Of a stretch of DNA of 64,000 nucleotides, positions 52,129-61,124 are shown one piece after another (the first letter of the stretch is position 1; each line of letters starts with the position of its first letter). The translations under genes were made by a program, and so were the position numbers. The notes under the pieces were generated by a model. It was given only the letters and a program-made list of their open reading frames with translations, was not told the origin of the DNA and made no database searches. Origin of the DNA: Streptomyces sp. NBC_00582 (GTDB taxonomy: Bacteria > Actinomycetota > Actinomycetes > Streptomycetales > Streptomycetaceae); assembly GCF_036345155.1 (NCBI RefSeq), contig NZ_CP107772.1, positions 1,426,001 through 1,490,000 of the forward strand, written 5' to 3'.

Positions 52129-52226
52129 GGGCCGACGGGGTGTGCGACCTGCGAGGTCTCGGGCACGCTGTCCCGCACGCTCCGTGAGCTATGTTGAGCT
52201 GCGTGGGAGACAAAGGAGGCGCATCG

Positions 52227-53150
52227 GTGCCATCGCCGCAACAGGCACGCGCACAGGCATCAGCGATCACCTCGGGCAAGACGGATCCGGAGGCGGAGGT
52301 GTCCCCGACCTCACGGCTCAGGGCCCTCTTCGACGGGCCCCATCTGTCACCGGGACAACGGCGCATCGCCCAGTATCTGATCGAGCACATCACCGAGGCG
52401 GCGTTCCTGTCGATCACCGACCTCGCCGACCGGGTCGGGGTCAGCCAGCCCTCGGTGACCCGGTTCGCCGCGGCCGTCGGGTTCAGCGGCTACCCCGCCC
52501 TGCGCGAGAGACTCCAGTCGATCGCGCTGGGCACCCTGGCCGGCGGGCCCGCCCCGGCCGAGGTGAACCGGAGCAACGAACTGCAGGCGGCGGTCGACGC
52601 GGAGATCGAGAACCTGGAGAACCTGCGGCGCGACTTCGCCGATCCCGACCGGGTGATCGAGATCGGCCGGGCGCTGTCGCAGTCGACGCCGCTGACCATC
52701 CTCGGCCTCAGGATCTCGGCCTCGCTCGCCGAGTACTTCGCCTACGCGGCCCGCCGGGTCCATCCGGACGTCCGGCTGGTGACCCGGGGCGGCAGCGTCG
52801 CCTACGACGCGCTGCTGCAGTCCCGGGAGGCGGGCGGGACCTGGGTGCTGGCGTTCTCGATGCCCCGGCACGCGCAGGAGACGCTGACGGGCCTGCGGGT
52901 CGCCCGCAGCGCCGGCCTGAAGGTCGCGCTGATCACCGACCTGGCGCTCGGCCCGGTGGCCGACGAGGCCGACGTCACCTTCGCCAGCGGCACCGGGTCC
53001 CGGCTGGTGTTCGACTCCTACGCCGCCCCCGGCGTGATGGCGGCCGCGCTGCTCCAGGCCATGACCGACGCGGGCCCGGAGCGCACCCAGGCGCGGCTGG
53101 AGGAGTACGAGCAGATCGCCGAACAGCACCAGTTCTTCCTGCGCGAGTGA
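52227..53150 (+). CDS. MurR/RpiR-family regulator
   Basis: 307 residues from GTG 52227, with AAAGGAGG 7 bases upstream that decides the start. HTH_6 domain about 28-105 with LSPGQRRIAQYLIEHI and ITDLADRVGVSQPSVTRFAAAVG. SIS domain about 130-260 binding a phosphosugar (TILGLRISASLAEYFAYAARRV, RGGSVAYDALL). These regulators respond to sugar phosphates such as GlcNAc-6-P or MurNAc-6-P. No target enzyme is directly downstream; an AT-rich palindrome follows at 53225. Confidence 0.88.
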   Translation: MPSPQQARAQASAITSGKTDPEAEVSPTSRLRALFDGPHLSPGQRRIAQYLIEHITEAAFLSITDLADRVGVSQPSVTRFAAAVGFSGYPALRERLQSIALGTLAGGPAPAEVNRSNELQAAVDAEIENLENLRRDFADPDRVIEIGRALSQSTPLTILGLRISASLAEYFAYAARRVHPDVRLVTRGGSVAYDALLQSREAGGTWVLAFSMPRHAQETLTGLRVARSAGLKVALITDLALGPVADEADVTFASGTGSRLVFDSYAAPGVMAAALLQAMTDAGPERTQARLEEYEQIAEQHQFFLRE

Positions 53151-53224
53151 TCCGCCGACCCGGCGGACAACCCGGCACCCCCCTCCCCGAAAAGACGCAG
53201 AGGGATCATTGCGGGCACATCGCA

Positions 53225-53273
53225 CATGAATGTTTTCATGCGCCTTGCAAACCCGTCGGTATATATAAATACT
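53225..53273 (+). promoter_or_regulatory. AT-rich promoter with palindrome CATGAA-TGTT-TTCATG
   Basis: A perfect 6-4-6 inverted repeat (53225-53240) precedes TTGCAA (53245-53250), 17 bases and AATACT (53268-53273). The stretch 53255-53275 is one of the most AT-rich in the window. It would drive the small protein at 53466 after a leader of about 190 bases; that leader and the rest of the 315-bp gap contain no ORF I support. TGAA...TTCA words fit RpiR-type operators. Confidence 0.5.
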
Positions 53274-53465
53274 GCTCACGGCCGCACCCGCCCGCGCAGG
53301 GCCCCTGTACGGGCACCCGAAGCCGTCGTCCCCTACCCACGTCGGCGTCCAGGGTGCTCGGGGCGCCGCACCTGCGAGCGCCCGTGGCGGCCCCGGTCAT
53401 CCCCTAGACCGGGGCCGCCCCACACAACGTCGGACCACCCGTCCCGACGCCGCACACCGGAAGCG

Positions 53466-53849
53466 ATGACCATGACTCTGACGACGACGCAGCGCATCAG
53501 CCCGGACTGGCCGTGCCAGGTCAAGACGCCCGGCAGCTACGACTGGGAGCGTTCCGCCGCGAAGTGGCTGCGCGAACTGGTGCCGGCGCGGTACGCGAGC
53601 TACCCGCTCATGCTGCGTCAGCCCGTACTCCTGGGCCGTCACGCCACGATCCAGGTGCAGCAGGAGATCCGGGTGGCCCGCACCGCCCTGCAGACCGCGC
53701 GCGCCGACCTGCCCCGGCTGGGGATGCCGGAGTCGGTCATCGAGCACACCATCAAGCTGTACGCCGCCGAGCTCATGCAGCTCCAGCACATCGCCCGCAG
53801 CGTGCGCTGTGTGACCCAGGCCCTCGTCGAGTCCCACGCCGGCCGCTGA
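53466..53849 (+). CDS. Small helical hypothetical protein
   Basis: 127 residues from ATG 53466 (ATG 53472 close by). Alpha-helical, cytoplasmic: WERSAAKWLRELVPARYASY, TIQVQQEIRVARTALQTAR, ADLPRLGMPESVIEHTIKLY, AAELMQLQHIARSVRCVTQA. No family recognised; looks conserved and lacks low complexity. Its strong AT-rich promoter suggests regulated expression. Ends 79 bases before the PP2C gene. Confidence 0.75.
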   Translation: MTMTLTTTQRISPDWPCQVKTPGSYDWERSAAKWLRELVPARYASYPLMLRQPVLLGRHATIQVQQEIRVARTALQTARADLPRLGMPESVIEHTIKLYAAELMQLQHIARSVRCVTQALVESHAGR

Positions 53850-53928
53850 CCGTCCCGGGCGTCGCTCCCGGCCCGGGCGTTGACGCAAGGCCCTGATCGA
53901 ATCCACGCGTTTGTGCCATGCTCGATGC

Positions 53929-56307
53929 GTGACGAGCGAATCCGCGCTGCCCCCAGGGTCCGGCGAGGCGCCCGACATGGCCGCCCTGACCCGGGTCGTG
54001 GCACGTCAGCGCGCGGAGATGGACCGGCTCCAGGACCTCGCGGCCACCTCGGCGGTGGTGGAGCGGGCCAAGGGAGCGGTGATGGCGCGACTCGCCTGCT
54101 CCCCGGACGCGGCCCAGGAGGAGCTGCAGCGACGGGCCAGGGCCGCCCGGCGGACCCTGCTCGAGGAGTGCTGGCTCACGCTCGGCTCACTGACCCCGCC
54201 GACGCCCGGGGAACCCCGCCCGGCCGCGGACACCGCCGCCCGGGACACACCCCTCCCGCCCCCGGACGAGGCCGGCTCCTCGGCCCTGGCCCGGCTCGCA
54301 CGGGCCCTCGTCCGCGTCGGCACCCCGCAGGACCTCGCCCGCTGTCTGCTGGACCGGCTCGCCGTCGACGTCGACGCCGACGCGGTCATGCTCTACGCCC
54401 GGCTGCCCTCCGGCGGGCTGGAACTCGTCGGGCACGCCGGGATCGACGAAACCCTCGCCCTGCAGTGGGGCCGGGTGCCGCCCCTCGCCGGGATCGCCGC
54501 CCTGGACGCCCTCGCCGCCGGTGAGGCCCGGTGGCTGGAGGACCCGGCGGCGGACCGCGAGCGCTATCTGCTGATAGGGGACCCCTCCCGGCAGTGGGGC
54601 TCGCGTGCCTGGCTGCCCGTGACGACCGGCGAGTCCGCCGAGGTCGCGCTCGGCGTGCTGCGCCCGTCCGCGGCTCCGTTCCCGCCCGCCGAGCGCGAGC
54701 ATTTGCTGGCCGTCGCCCGGTTGTGCGCGGGCCCGCTGCGCACCTTCGGCATCCGTCGGGAACCCGCCCTCGGCGCCGCCGCGGACGCCGTGCAGATCGT
54801 GTTCGACCGGCTGCCGGTCGCCGCGGTACTGCTCGCCCCGGTGCGCGGGCCCTCCGGTGCCGTCGAGGACTTCCGGATCGAGGCCGTGACCGCCGGGACC
54901 TCCGACGCCGTCGGCCGCACCGGCCGGGAACTGCTCGGCCTGCGCTTCCTGGAGTGCTGGCCGACGGCGGCCGCGGACGAGCCGCTGTGGCAGGGCTGCA
55001 TGAAGGCGCTGGAGGGCGAGGAGCCGTACGAGAGCGAGCCGTTCGCGCGGCAGCAGAGCGTCGCCGGGGTCAGTGAACTGGTCACCTACTCGGCGCGGGT
55101 GGCGCGGCTCGGCGACGGGCTGGTGGTGAGCTGGGTGCGGCACGACCCCTCCGACCGGCAGGAGCAGCGGCTGGCGGAGGTGCAGCGGCTGGGCCGGCTC
55201 GGCTGGGCCACCTGGAACCTGACCACCGGCGAGGGCAACTGGTCCGCCCAGGTCTTCGCCCTCCTCGAACGCGACCCCGTCCACGGGCCGGTCCCGCTCA
55301 CCCAACTGCCCTCGCTCGCCGTCCCCGAGGACGTGCCCGCGCTGGCCCGGGCCATCGGTGAGCTGGTGCGCGAGGGGCGGCCGTGCGACGTTCCCTTCCG
55401 GGTCGCCGCCCGTGACGGCGTCCGTCATCTGCGGGCGGTCGCCGAGGCGGTGACGGACGCCGAGGGCACCCCCGTCGAGGCGCACGGCTTCCTCCAGGAC
55501 GTCAGCGCCCAGCGCAGCGCCGAACTCGCCCTGCTCGCCAGCGAACGCGCGATGCTCACCCAGCAGGGCGCGCTGTCGGCCGAACGCCTCGTCGCGTCCC
55601 GGCTCCAGGACGCGCTGCTGCCGCTGCCGAAGGAGACCGTGCGGCTGGCCGGCCTCCGGGTCGACATCGCCTATCTGCCCGCGCAGTCGGGGCTCAACGT
55701 GGGCGGCGACTGGTTCAGCGCCATCGAACTCCCGGACGGCGACGCCCTGTTCGTGGTCGGAGACGTCACCGGGCACGGCCTGGACGCCGTCGCCTCGATG
55801 GCCCTGCTGCGGTTCACCGCCAAGGGCATGGTCATCACCGGCTCCTCGCTGACCGGGGCGCTCGCCCGGCTCAACGCGCTGCTGCTGCACTCCCGTGACC
55901 CGCACGGCACGGCGACCCTGGTCCTGGCCCGCTACAGCCCGCGCGGGCGGCGGCTGGTGTGGGCCCAGGCCGGGCATCCCCCGCCGCTGCTGCTGCGCGC
56001 CGGCGAGGCCCGCTATCTCGAGCGCCCGCACGGCATGCTGCTCGGCGCCCGCGACACCCCGCGCTACGAGGAGGCGGAGTGCCGGCTCGCCCCCGGTGAC
56101 CGTCTGGTGCTGTACACCGACGGGCTGGTGGAGCGGCCCGGGGAGAGCATCGACCGGGGTCTGGAGCGGCTCGCCCGCGCCGCGTCGGCGCCCGGCCCCG
56201 ACGGACCGGTGCCCCTCGCGCGGCTGCTCGGTTCGCTGCCGGAGCCGGAGCGGCGGGACGACGTGTGCGTGCTGGACATCCAGGTGCCGGGGGACGCCGG
56301 GGACTGA
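53929..56307 (+). CDS. ANTAR-GAF-PAS-PP2C signalling protein
   Basis: 792 residues from GTG 53929. Order: ANTAR-like three-helix region about 20-80 (LQDLAATSAVVERAKGAVMA, DAAQEELQRRARAARRTLLE), GAF-like about 110-270, two PAS-like regions about 290-540, then PP2C from about 575 with NVGGDWFSAIE, VVGDVTGHGLDAV, QAGHPPPLLLR and LYTDGLVERPG. ANTAR normally ends RNA-binding response regulators; at the N-terminus here it may bind RNA or serve as a dimer helix. Active-site aspartates are intact. Confidence 0.9.
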   Translation: MTSESALPPGSGEAPDMAALTRVVARQRAEMDRLQDLAATSAVVERAKGAVMARLACSPDAAQEELQRRARAARRTLLEECWLTLGSLTPPTPGEPRPAADTAARDTPLPPPDEAGSSALARLARALVRVGTPQDLARCLLDRLAVDVDADAVMLYARLPSGGLELVGHAGIDETLALQWGRVPPLAGIAALDALAAGEARWLEDPAADRERYLLIGDPSRQWGSRAWLPVTTGESAEVALGVLRPSAAPFPPAEREHLLAVARLCAGPLRTFGIRREPALGAAADAVQIVFDRLPVAAVLLAPVRGPSGAVEDFRIEAVTAGTSDAVGRTGRELLGLRFLECWPTAAADEPLWQGCMKALEGEEPYESEPFARQQSVAGVSELVTYSARVARLGDGLVVSWVRHDPSDRQEQRLAEVQRLGRLGWATWNLTTGEGNWSAQVFALLERDPVHGPVPLTQLPSLAVPEDVPALARAIGELVREGRPCDVPFRVAARDGVRHLRAVAEAVTDAEGTPVEAHGFLQDVSAQRSAELALLASERAMLTQQGALSAERLVASRLQDALLPLPKETVRLAGLRVDIAYLPAQSGLNVGGDWFSAIELPDGDALFVVGDVTGHGLDAVASMALLRFTAKGMVITGSSLTGALARLNALLLHSRDPHGTATLVLARYSPRGRRLVWAQAGHPPPLLLRAGEARYLERPHGMLLGARDTPRYEEAECRLAPGDRLVLYTDGLVERPGESIDRGLERLARAASAPGPDGPVPLARLLGSLPEPERRDDVCVLDIQVPGDAGD

Positions 56308-56344
56308 GCGGCCGCCCGCCCGGCGCCCCCGCCGACCGCCGGCG

Positions 56345-57760
56345 TCAGCCGCCGGTGCGTGACTCCAGCGCCTGCCGGGTGTCGTCGCCGTACACGCCGT
56401 CCTCGTCGCCGCGGATGCCGTACCAGAGCTGGAAACGGGCCACGGCCTCGGTGAGGGTCGAGGTGTAACGGCCGTCGGTGGCTCCGTCGCGGTACACGTC
56501 CGGGATCTTCAGCAGCCGCTGCTGGAGATCGGTCACCTCGGCGCCGCTGTCGCCCTCCCGCAGCGTGCCGGCGCCGTCGGGGTCGGCGGACGGCGAGGAG
56601 GTCTCCGGCTGGGTGGCGCTCGGCTGCGGCCGCACGGTCTCCGCGGCCGCCTCCCCGCCGCGGCCCGGCACCAGGAGGGCGCCCGCGAAGCCGACGAGCG
56701 CCGCGGCGCACACGCCGATCGTGATGGCGGCCCGGCGCAGCCCCGTGCCGGCCCCGTCGTCGTCGCGCGCACCGAGCGGCGCGGCCTCCGCGTGCGCGCC
56801 GCCCGGGCGCCGAGCGGCCCCCCGGGGCACGGCCCCACGGCCACCCGCCCGGCCGGCGCCGATACGCCCCGCAGGGGGCCCGTAGGGACGACCGGCGGGA
56901 CGACCGGGGCGGGATCCGTACCGGGGCCGCTCCCCCGGCGACGACGACACGGAGGCGGCGTGTCCCCGCGCCTGCTCGTGGGCGTGTTCGCCCCACCCGG
57001 CCTCGGGCCCTGCGCTCCGCCCCGCGGTGGACGCGTCGGTCTGCTCGCCCCACCCGGCCTGGGGCCCGCTCTGTCCCGCGGCGGACGCCCGGGCGTGCTC
57101 GCCCCACCCCGCCGCGGTTCCGGCGTCCCGCCCCGCGGTGGACGCGTCGGTCTGCTCGCCCCACCCGGCCTGGGGCCCGCTCTGTCCCGCGGCGGACGCC
57201 CGGGAGTGTTCGCCCCACCCCGCCGCGGTTCCGGCGTCCCGCCCCGCGATGGACGCGTCGGTCTGCTCGCCCCACCCGGCCCGGGGCCCCGTGCTCAGTC
57301 CCGCGGCGGACGCCCGGGCGTGCTCGCCCCACCCCGCCGCGGTTCCGGCGTCCCCGCCCGAGGGGGGCTCGTGGGTCTCGGGGGCGCTCCAGTCCGTGCC
57401 GGGGGCGCCGCTCGTCCCGGGTTCGCGCGGGGAGTGCTCGTCCGCCCAGTCCTGGCCGACCACCGGTTCCGTCGCCGGTCCGGCGCTGTCGTACCCGTCT
57501 GCCCGGGTGCCGTCGGCGCCGGGCGCGGGGACGGTGTCGGTCCAGTGCCCCACCGGGGGAAGCTGCTCGGTCGCCGGCTCGTCGGTGCCGCCCGGCAGGC
57601 CCTGCAGCGGGATCGACTCGTAGGAGACGGGCTCCTTGGTCAGTTCGGTCATCTCACGGAACAGGTCCGCCAGGGCATCGGTGTTACGGGGCCGCAGCAC
57701 CCGGATGGGCTCCACGACCTTGCGCTCCTGCGGCTGTCCGGGTTCGGCCGGTGTCGGCAC
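56345..57760 (-). CDS. Membrane protein with WGE repeats and peptidoglycan-binding domain
   Basis: 471 residues from GTG 57760 with CGGAGGGAGACCAGG. A conserved-looking N-terminus (VVEPIRVLRPRNTDALADLF, REMTELTKEPVSYESIPLQG), then residues about 140-265 with seven AGWGE modules in alternating 18- and 19-residue forms (GWGEHARAS / GWGEQTDAST). A Pro/Arg/Gly linker and one helix (AAITIGVCAAALVGFAGALL) follow. The C-terminal domain about 395-470 is a PG_binding_1 fold (LREGDSGAEVTDLQQRLL). So the repeats should be cytoplasmic and the last domain outside. The ATP-grasp gene lies 59 bases upstream. Confidence 0.85.
   Translation of the reverse strand: MPTPAEPGQPQERKVVEPIRVLRPRNTDALADLFREMTELTKEPVSYESIPLQGLPGGTDEPATEQLPPVGHWTDTVPAPGADGTRADGYDSAGPATEPVVGQDWADEHSPREPGTSGAPGTDWSAPETHEPPSGGDAGTAAGWGEHARASAAGLSTGPRAGWGEQTDASIAGRDAGTAAGWGEHSRASAAGQSGPQAGWGEQTDASTAGRDAGTAAGWGEHARASAAGQSGPQAGWGEQTDASTAGRSAGPEAGWGEHAHEQARGHAASVSSSPGERPRYGSRPGRPAGRPYGPPAGRIGAGRAGGRGAVPRGAARRPGGAHAEAAPLGARDDDGAGTGLRRAAITIGVCAAALVGFAGALLVPGRGGEAAAETVRPQPSATQPETSSPSADPDGAGTLREGDSGAEVTDLQQRLLKIPDVYRDGATDGRYTSTLTEAVARFQLWYGIRGDEDGVYGDDTRQALESRTGG
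57000..57355. repeat. In-gene 111-bp tandem repeats coding the WGE modules
   Basis: Nearly identical DNA words recur at 111-bp spacing, e.g. GTGGACGCGTCGGTCTGCTC at 57027 and 57138 and with one change at 57249. The period is 37 codons, so copy-number change keeps the frame. Confidence 0.9.
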
Positions 57761-57819
57761 CCTGGTCTCCCTCCGTTCCGTTCCCCCGCGGAGAGATACG
57801 GGCGGACGGGCGGACGGGT

Positions 57820-58647
57820 TCAGCCGGTGAGGAACCGGCGCAGGGAACGCGTGGTCGCGGCGACGAAGGCGTCCCGCGTGCCGGCGTCGAGGGCGTCCAG
57901 GGAGAGATAGGGGTTGAGGTCCTCCAGTTCGACGAGGAGCAGTTCACCGCCCGGCGCGCGGCAGGCGTCGACGCGCTGGATGCCGTACGCCAGGGTGTTC
58001 CAGTCGATGAACCGGCGGGCGAAGTCCAGGTCGGCGGGGGTGGGTTCGTAGGGCTGGAGCTGCCAGCGGCGGCCGGGGTCCGGGGCGGACAGGGCGTACT
58101 GGAAGTCCTGGTCGACGAAGTAGAAGGAGACCTCGTAGGCGAAGTCGACGAACGGCTGGACGAGGACGTCGTCGTCGGCGAGCGCGGGCAGACGGTCCGG
58201 CGTGACGATCTCCAGCCCCCGGGAGTCGGCGCCCAGCTTGGGCTTGACGACGTAGCGGTCCGCCGCGGGGAGCAGGTGCAGGTCCTCCGCGCGGTCGACC
58301 GTGGGGATCACCGGGTACCCCGCGGCCCCGAGGTCCAGGAGGTACTGCTTGCCGGCCATGTCGGCGCGCCCGGTGAGCGGGTTGTAGACCCGGACGCCGT
58401 CGCGCAGGGCGCGCTCGCGGAAGGCCTCGTAGGCGTCCTGGTAGCCGAGGACGGGTCCGCTGTTGCGGACGACCACGGCGTCGAAGGCGTCCATGAGGGC
58501 TGCCGCGTCCAGCGGATGGCACAGGGCGAGGTCGAAGTCCGCGCGCAGCCGGGAGGTGAGGAGGACGTCCTCGTCGCCGTAGCGCCGTCCGCGGGCCGGG
58601 TAGGCCAGGTCGGTGACGTAGAGGAGACGGGGGCGGGCGGACGGCAC
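57820..58647 (-). CDS. ATP-grasp-type protein, substrate unknown
   Basis: 275 residues from GTG 58647 with AGGAG 8 bases upstream; longer frame (to 58794) is rejected. ATP-grasp look: N-terminal [20 protein letters not shown], central [15 protein letters not shown] and [20 protein letters not shown], nucleotide lysines [20 protein letters not shown], and the metal end [16 protein letters not shown]. The family includes RimK-like and peptide ligases. It stands 59 bases before the WGE-repeat gene on the same strand and may act on it or on a metabolite. Divergent from folD. Confidence 0.8.
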   Translation of the reverse strand: MPSARPRLLYVTDLAYPARGRRYGDEDVLLTSRLRADFDLALCHPLDAAALMDAFDAVVVRNSGPVLGYQDAYEAFRERALRDGVRVYNPLTGRADMAGKQYLLDLGAAGYPVIPTVDRAEDLHLLPAADRYVVKPKLGADSRGLEIVTPDRLPALADDDVLVQPFVDFAYEVSFYFVDQDFQYALSAPDPGRRWQLQPYEPTPADLDFARRFIDWNTLAYGIQRVDACRAPGGELLLVELEDLNPYLSLDALDAGTRDAFVAATTRSLRRFLTG

Positions 58648-58781
58648 GGGGAAGCTCCTCGGGCTGGGCGGCGGTGCGGAAAGGTTACGCCGGGGTGCCA
58701 GGTGCTCCTGCGGGGAGGGGGACGGAGGGGTCGTACGATGACAGGACCGTCGTTTTCTCTCCCGAAGGGCTCGTCGACTCC

Positions 58782-59630
58782 GTGACCACCGCAACTCTTC
58801 TCGACGGCAAGGCCGCCGCGGCCGACATCAAGAACGAACTCGCCCTCCGCGTCCAGGCGTTGAAGGAGCGCGGCATCACCCCCGGGCTGGGCACGATCCT
58901 CGTCGGCGACGACGCGGGCAGCCGCTCCTACGTGGGCGGCAAGCACCGGGACTGCGCACAGGTCGGCATCGCCTCGATCCGGGTCGAGCTGCCCGCCGAC
59001 GCCTCCCAGGCCGATGTCGAGGCCGCGGTGCTGCGGCTGAACGCCGACCCGGCGTGCACCGGCTTCATCGTGCAGCTCCCGCTGCCCGCCCACATCGACA
59101 CGCACGCCGTCCTGGAGCTGATCGACCCGGTCAAGGACGCCGACGGACTCCACCCGACGAACCTGGGCCGGCTGGTGCTGGGCATTCCCGCGCCGCTGCC
59201 CTGCACTCCGCGCGGCATCATCGACCTGCTGCGCCGCAACAACGTGGCGATCACCGGGCAGCAGTTCTGCGTCATCGGCTGCGGGGTGACGGTGGGCCGC
59301 CCGCTCGGCCTGATGCTGACCCGGGCCACCGAGCACGCCACGGTGACCCTGTGCCACGAGGCGACCCAGGACGTCGCCGCGCACGCCCGGGAGGCGGACG
59401 TGGTGGTGGCCGCCGCCGGGGTGGCGCACCTGGTGCGGCCCGACTGGATCAAGCCGGGCGCCACCGTGCTGTCGGTGGGTCTGACCCGTACGGTCGAGGG
59501 TGTCCTCGGTGACGTCCACCCGGACGTCGGCGACGTCGCCGGCTCCTTCGCCCCGCCGATCGGCGGCGTCGGCCCGATGACCCGCGCGATGCTGCTGACG
59601 AACGTCGTCGAGGCGGCCGAACGGCTCTGA
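58782..59630 (+). CDS. folD: FolD: methylene-THF dehydrogenase/cyclohydrolase
   Basis: 282 residues from GTG 58782. Bifunctional enzyme interconverting 5,10-methylene- and 10-formyl-THF with NADP. Catalytic lysine in [16 protein letters not shown] and the aspartate of DADGLHP are present; the dinucleotide loop reads [14 protein letters not shown] where the usual text is GRS..VG-RP, and the end is [12 protein letters not shown] rather than a V-PGGVGPMT motif. This makes it probably a divergent second copy. A common housekeeping folD may lie elsewhere. Confidence 0.9.
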   Translation: MTTATLLDGKAAAADIKNELALRVQALKERGITPGLGTILVGDDAGSRSYVGGKHRDCAQVGIASIRVELPADASQADVEAAVLRLNADPACTGFIVQLPLPAHIDTHAVLELIDPVKDADGLHPTNLGRLVLGIPAPLPCTPRGIIDLLRRNNVAITGQQFCVIGCGVTVGRPLGLMLTRATEHATVTLCHEATQDVAAHAREADVVVAAAGVAHLVRPDWIKPGATVLSVGLTRTVEGVLGDVHPDVGDVAGSFAPPIGGVGPMTRAMLLTNVVEAAERL

Positions 59631-59660
59631 TCCGGCCTGTTTCGGCACCCCGTGCCAGGT

Positions 59661-59690
59661 ACTCAGTTCCCCACCAGGAGGGAACTGAGT
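59661..59690. promoter_or_regulatory. Perfect 11-bp inverted repeat, TetR operator
   Basis: ACTCAGTTCCC (59661-59671), eight bases, GGGAACTGAGT (59680-59690). It ends 35 bases before the TetR gene start, a normal place for self-repression. The following bases give ACTGAGTGCCAT, which recurs before the DUF35 gene. Confidence 0.65.
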
Positions 59691-59725
59691 GCCATCGGAG
59701 GGTCCCAGGTGTTACGTTCCCGTCC

Positions 59726-60454
59726 ATGAGCGCCACTGAGAAGGCGGAGGCCAAGCCGCCCATGCGGGACGCCCTGGTCGCGGCGGCCTTCCGGCTCTTC
59801 GTGGAGCGGGGCTACGAGCAGACCACGGTGGACGACATCGTGACCCTCGCGGGCGTCGGGCGCCGGTCGTTCTTCCGCTACTTCCCGTCCAAGGAGGACG
59901 TGGTCTTCCCCGACCACGAGCGGTGCCTGGCCGACATGACCGCCTTCCTCGCCGCGAGCACGGAGGACGCCGAGCCGGTGCGGCGGGTGTGCGACGCCGC
60001 GCGCCTCGTGCTGCAGATGTACGCCGAGAACCCCTCGTTCTCGGTGCAGCGCTACCGGCTCACCAAGAAGGTGCCGGGGCTGCGGGCGTACGAGCTGTCG
60101 GTGGTGTGGCGCTACGAGCGCGCCCTCGCCGAGTATCTGCGGGACCGCTTCGCGGGCCGGTCCGACGGCAGTCTGCGGGCCGATGTGATCGCCTCTGCGG
60201 TGGTCGCCGCGCACAACAACGCCCTGCGCTCCTGGCTGCGTTCGGACGGCGAGGGCGACGCGACCGCCACCGTGGACCATGCGCTCGGCTATGTGCAGTC
60301 GGCGTTCGGCGCGGCACCGGCCCCCGAGCCGACGCCGGTGCCGGTGCCGGTCGCGGAGGAGCACCCCGAGGACGTGGTCGTCGTGGTCTCCCGGCGGGGG
60401 GCTCCGCTGTGGCGGGTGGTGCAGGAGATCGAGACCACCCTGGCCCGCGACTGA
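59726..60454 (+). CDS. TetR-family regulator
   Basis: 242 residues, ATG 59726. HTH at about 15-60: MRDALVAAAFRLFVERGYEQ then TTVDDIVTLAGVGRRSFFRY and FPSKEDVVF. The sensor part is helical (LVLQMYAENPSFSVQRYRL), with a Pro-rich hinge PEPTPVPVPVAEEHPED and an extra C-terminal stretch VVVVSRRGAPLWRVVQEIE that is not part of the basic fold. The perfect palindrome upstream and a matching site before the DUF35 gene suggest it controls both. Confidence 0.9.
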   Translation: MSATEKAEAKPPMRDALVAAAFRLFVERGYEQTTVDDIVTLAGVGRRSFFRYFPSKEDVVFPDHERCLADMTAFLAASTEDAEPVRRVCDAARLVLQMYAENPSFSVQRYRLTKKVPGLRAYELSVVWRYERALAEYLRDRFAGRSDGSLRADVIASAVVAAHNNALRSWLRSDGEGDATATVDHALGYVQSAFGAAPAPEPTPVPVPVAEEHPEDVVVVVSRRGAPLWRVVQEIETTLARD

Positions 60455-60481
60455 CCCCCTCCCACCTCTTCACATTTTCAG

Positions 60482-60518
60482 GGTACGCAGTACCTTTACG
60501 CCTGACACTCAGTGCCAT
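60482..60518. promoter_or_regulatory. Second TetR site before the DUF35 gene
   Basis: GGTAC-GCA-GTACC (60482-60494) is a 5-3-5 palindrome. ACTCAGTGCCAT (60507-60518) matches the right half of the first operator with its flank (59684-59695) at 11 of 12 bases. This lies 38-74 bases before the DUF35 start. Confidence 0.5.
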
Positions 60519-60555
60519 ACGCTGACGCCAGTGGGTTTCCGGGCCGAGGCAGGGA

Positions 60556-60963
60556 GTGACCAGCGTGTACCACCACACGGGAACCGGCGGCACGGCGGGT
60601 CTGCTCGACCGCGCGAAGTCCGACGGTGAGGCGATCCTCTTCCAGCGCTGCACCTGGTGCGGCACCGCGATGTACCACCGGCTGCTGTGTCCGGTGTGCC
60701 AGGGCAGCGACCTGCGCACCGAGCGCAGCGGTGGCGTCGGGACGGTCCGCCACGCGACCGTGGTGCACCGCAACACGCCGTCCGCGCGCAATGTGTCGCT
60801 GGTGGAGATGGCGGAGGGGTTCGTCGTCCGCGGCCGGGTCATGGGCCCTCTCATCGGCATCCACAGCGGCGATCGCGTCCGCCTCTCCACGGTGAAGGAC
60901 CCGGTACGGGGCGAGCCGGTGTTCCAGCTCGTCGACGAGCCGTACCGGGGCTGGCACCACTAG
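60556..60963 (+). CDS. DUF35 Zn-ribbon/OB-fold protein
   Basis: 135 residues from GTG 60556 (GTG 60565 nearly as likely, with AGGGAG 8 bases before it). Zinc ribbon FQRCTWCGTAMYHRLLCPVCQ holds two CxxC pairs, followed by an OB fold (VGTVRHATVVHRNTPSARN, GFVVRGRVMGPLIGIHSGD). Such proteins are acyl-CoA-binding partners of thiolases and hydratases in steroid and CoA-ester breakdown. No thiolase or acyl-CoA dehydrogenase is beside it here, so the partner is elsewhere. Confidence 0.87.
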   Translation: MTSVYHHTGTGGTAGLLDRAKSDGEAILFQRCTWCGTAMYHRLLCPVCQGSDLRTERSGGVGTVRHATVVHRNTPSARNVSLVEMAEGFVVRGRVMGPLIGIHSGDRVRLSTVKDPVRGEPVFQLVDEPYRGWHH

Positions 60964-61124
60964 GGTCTCCCCCCTCTCTCTCCTTGGCGGTCGCTCAATT
61001 CCGGTCATTCGCAGGCCGATTCGCTCGTCACAGGCAACCCACAGGCCTCCTCTCGCTTCCTTCGTGTCGTGAGGTGATCCCGGTACGGACGGGGCGCCCA
61101 CGCGCGAAGTGTGAGGAGGGGACC

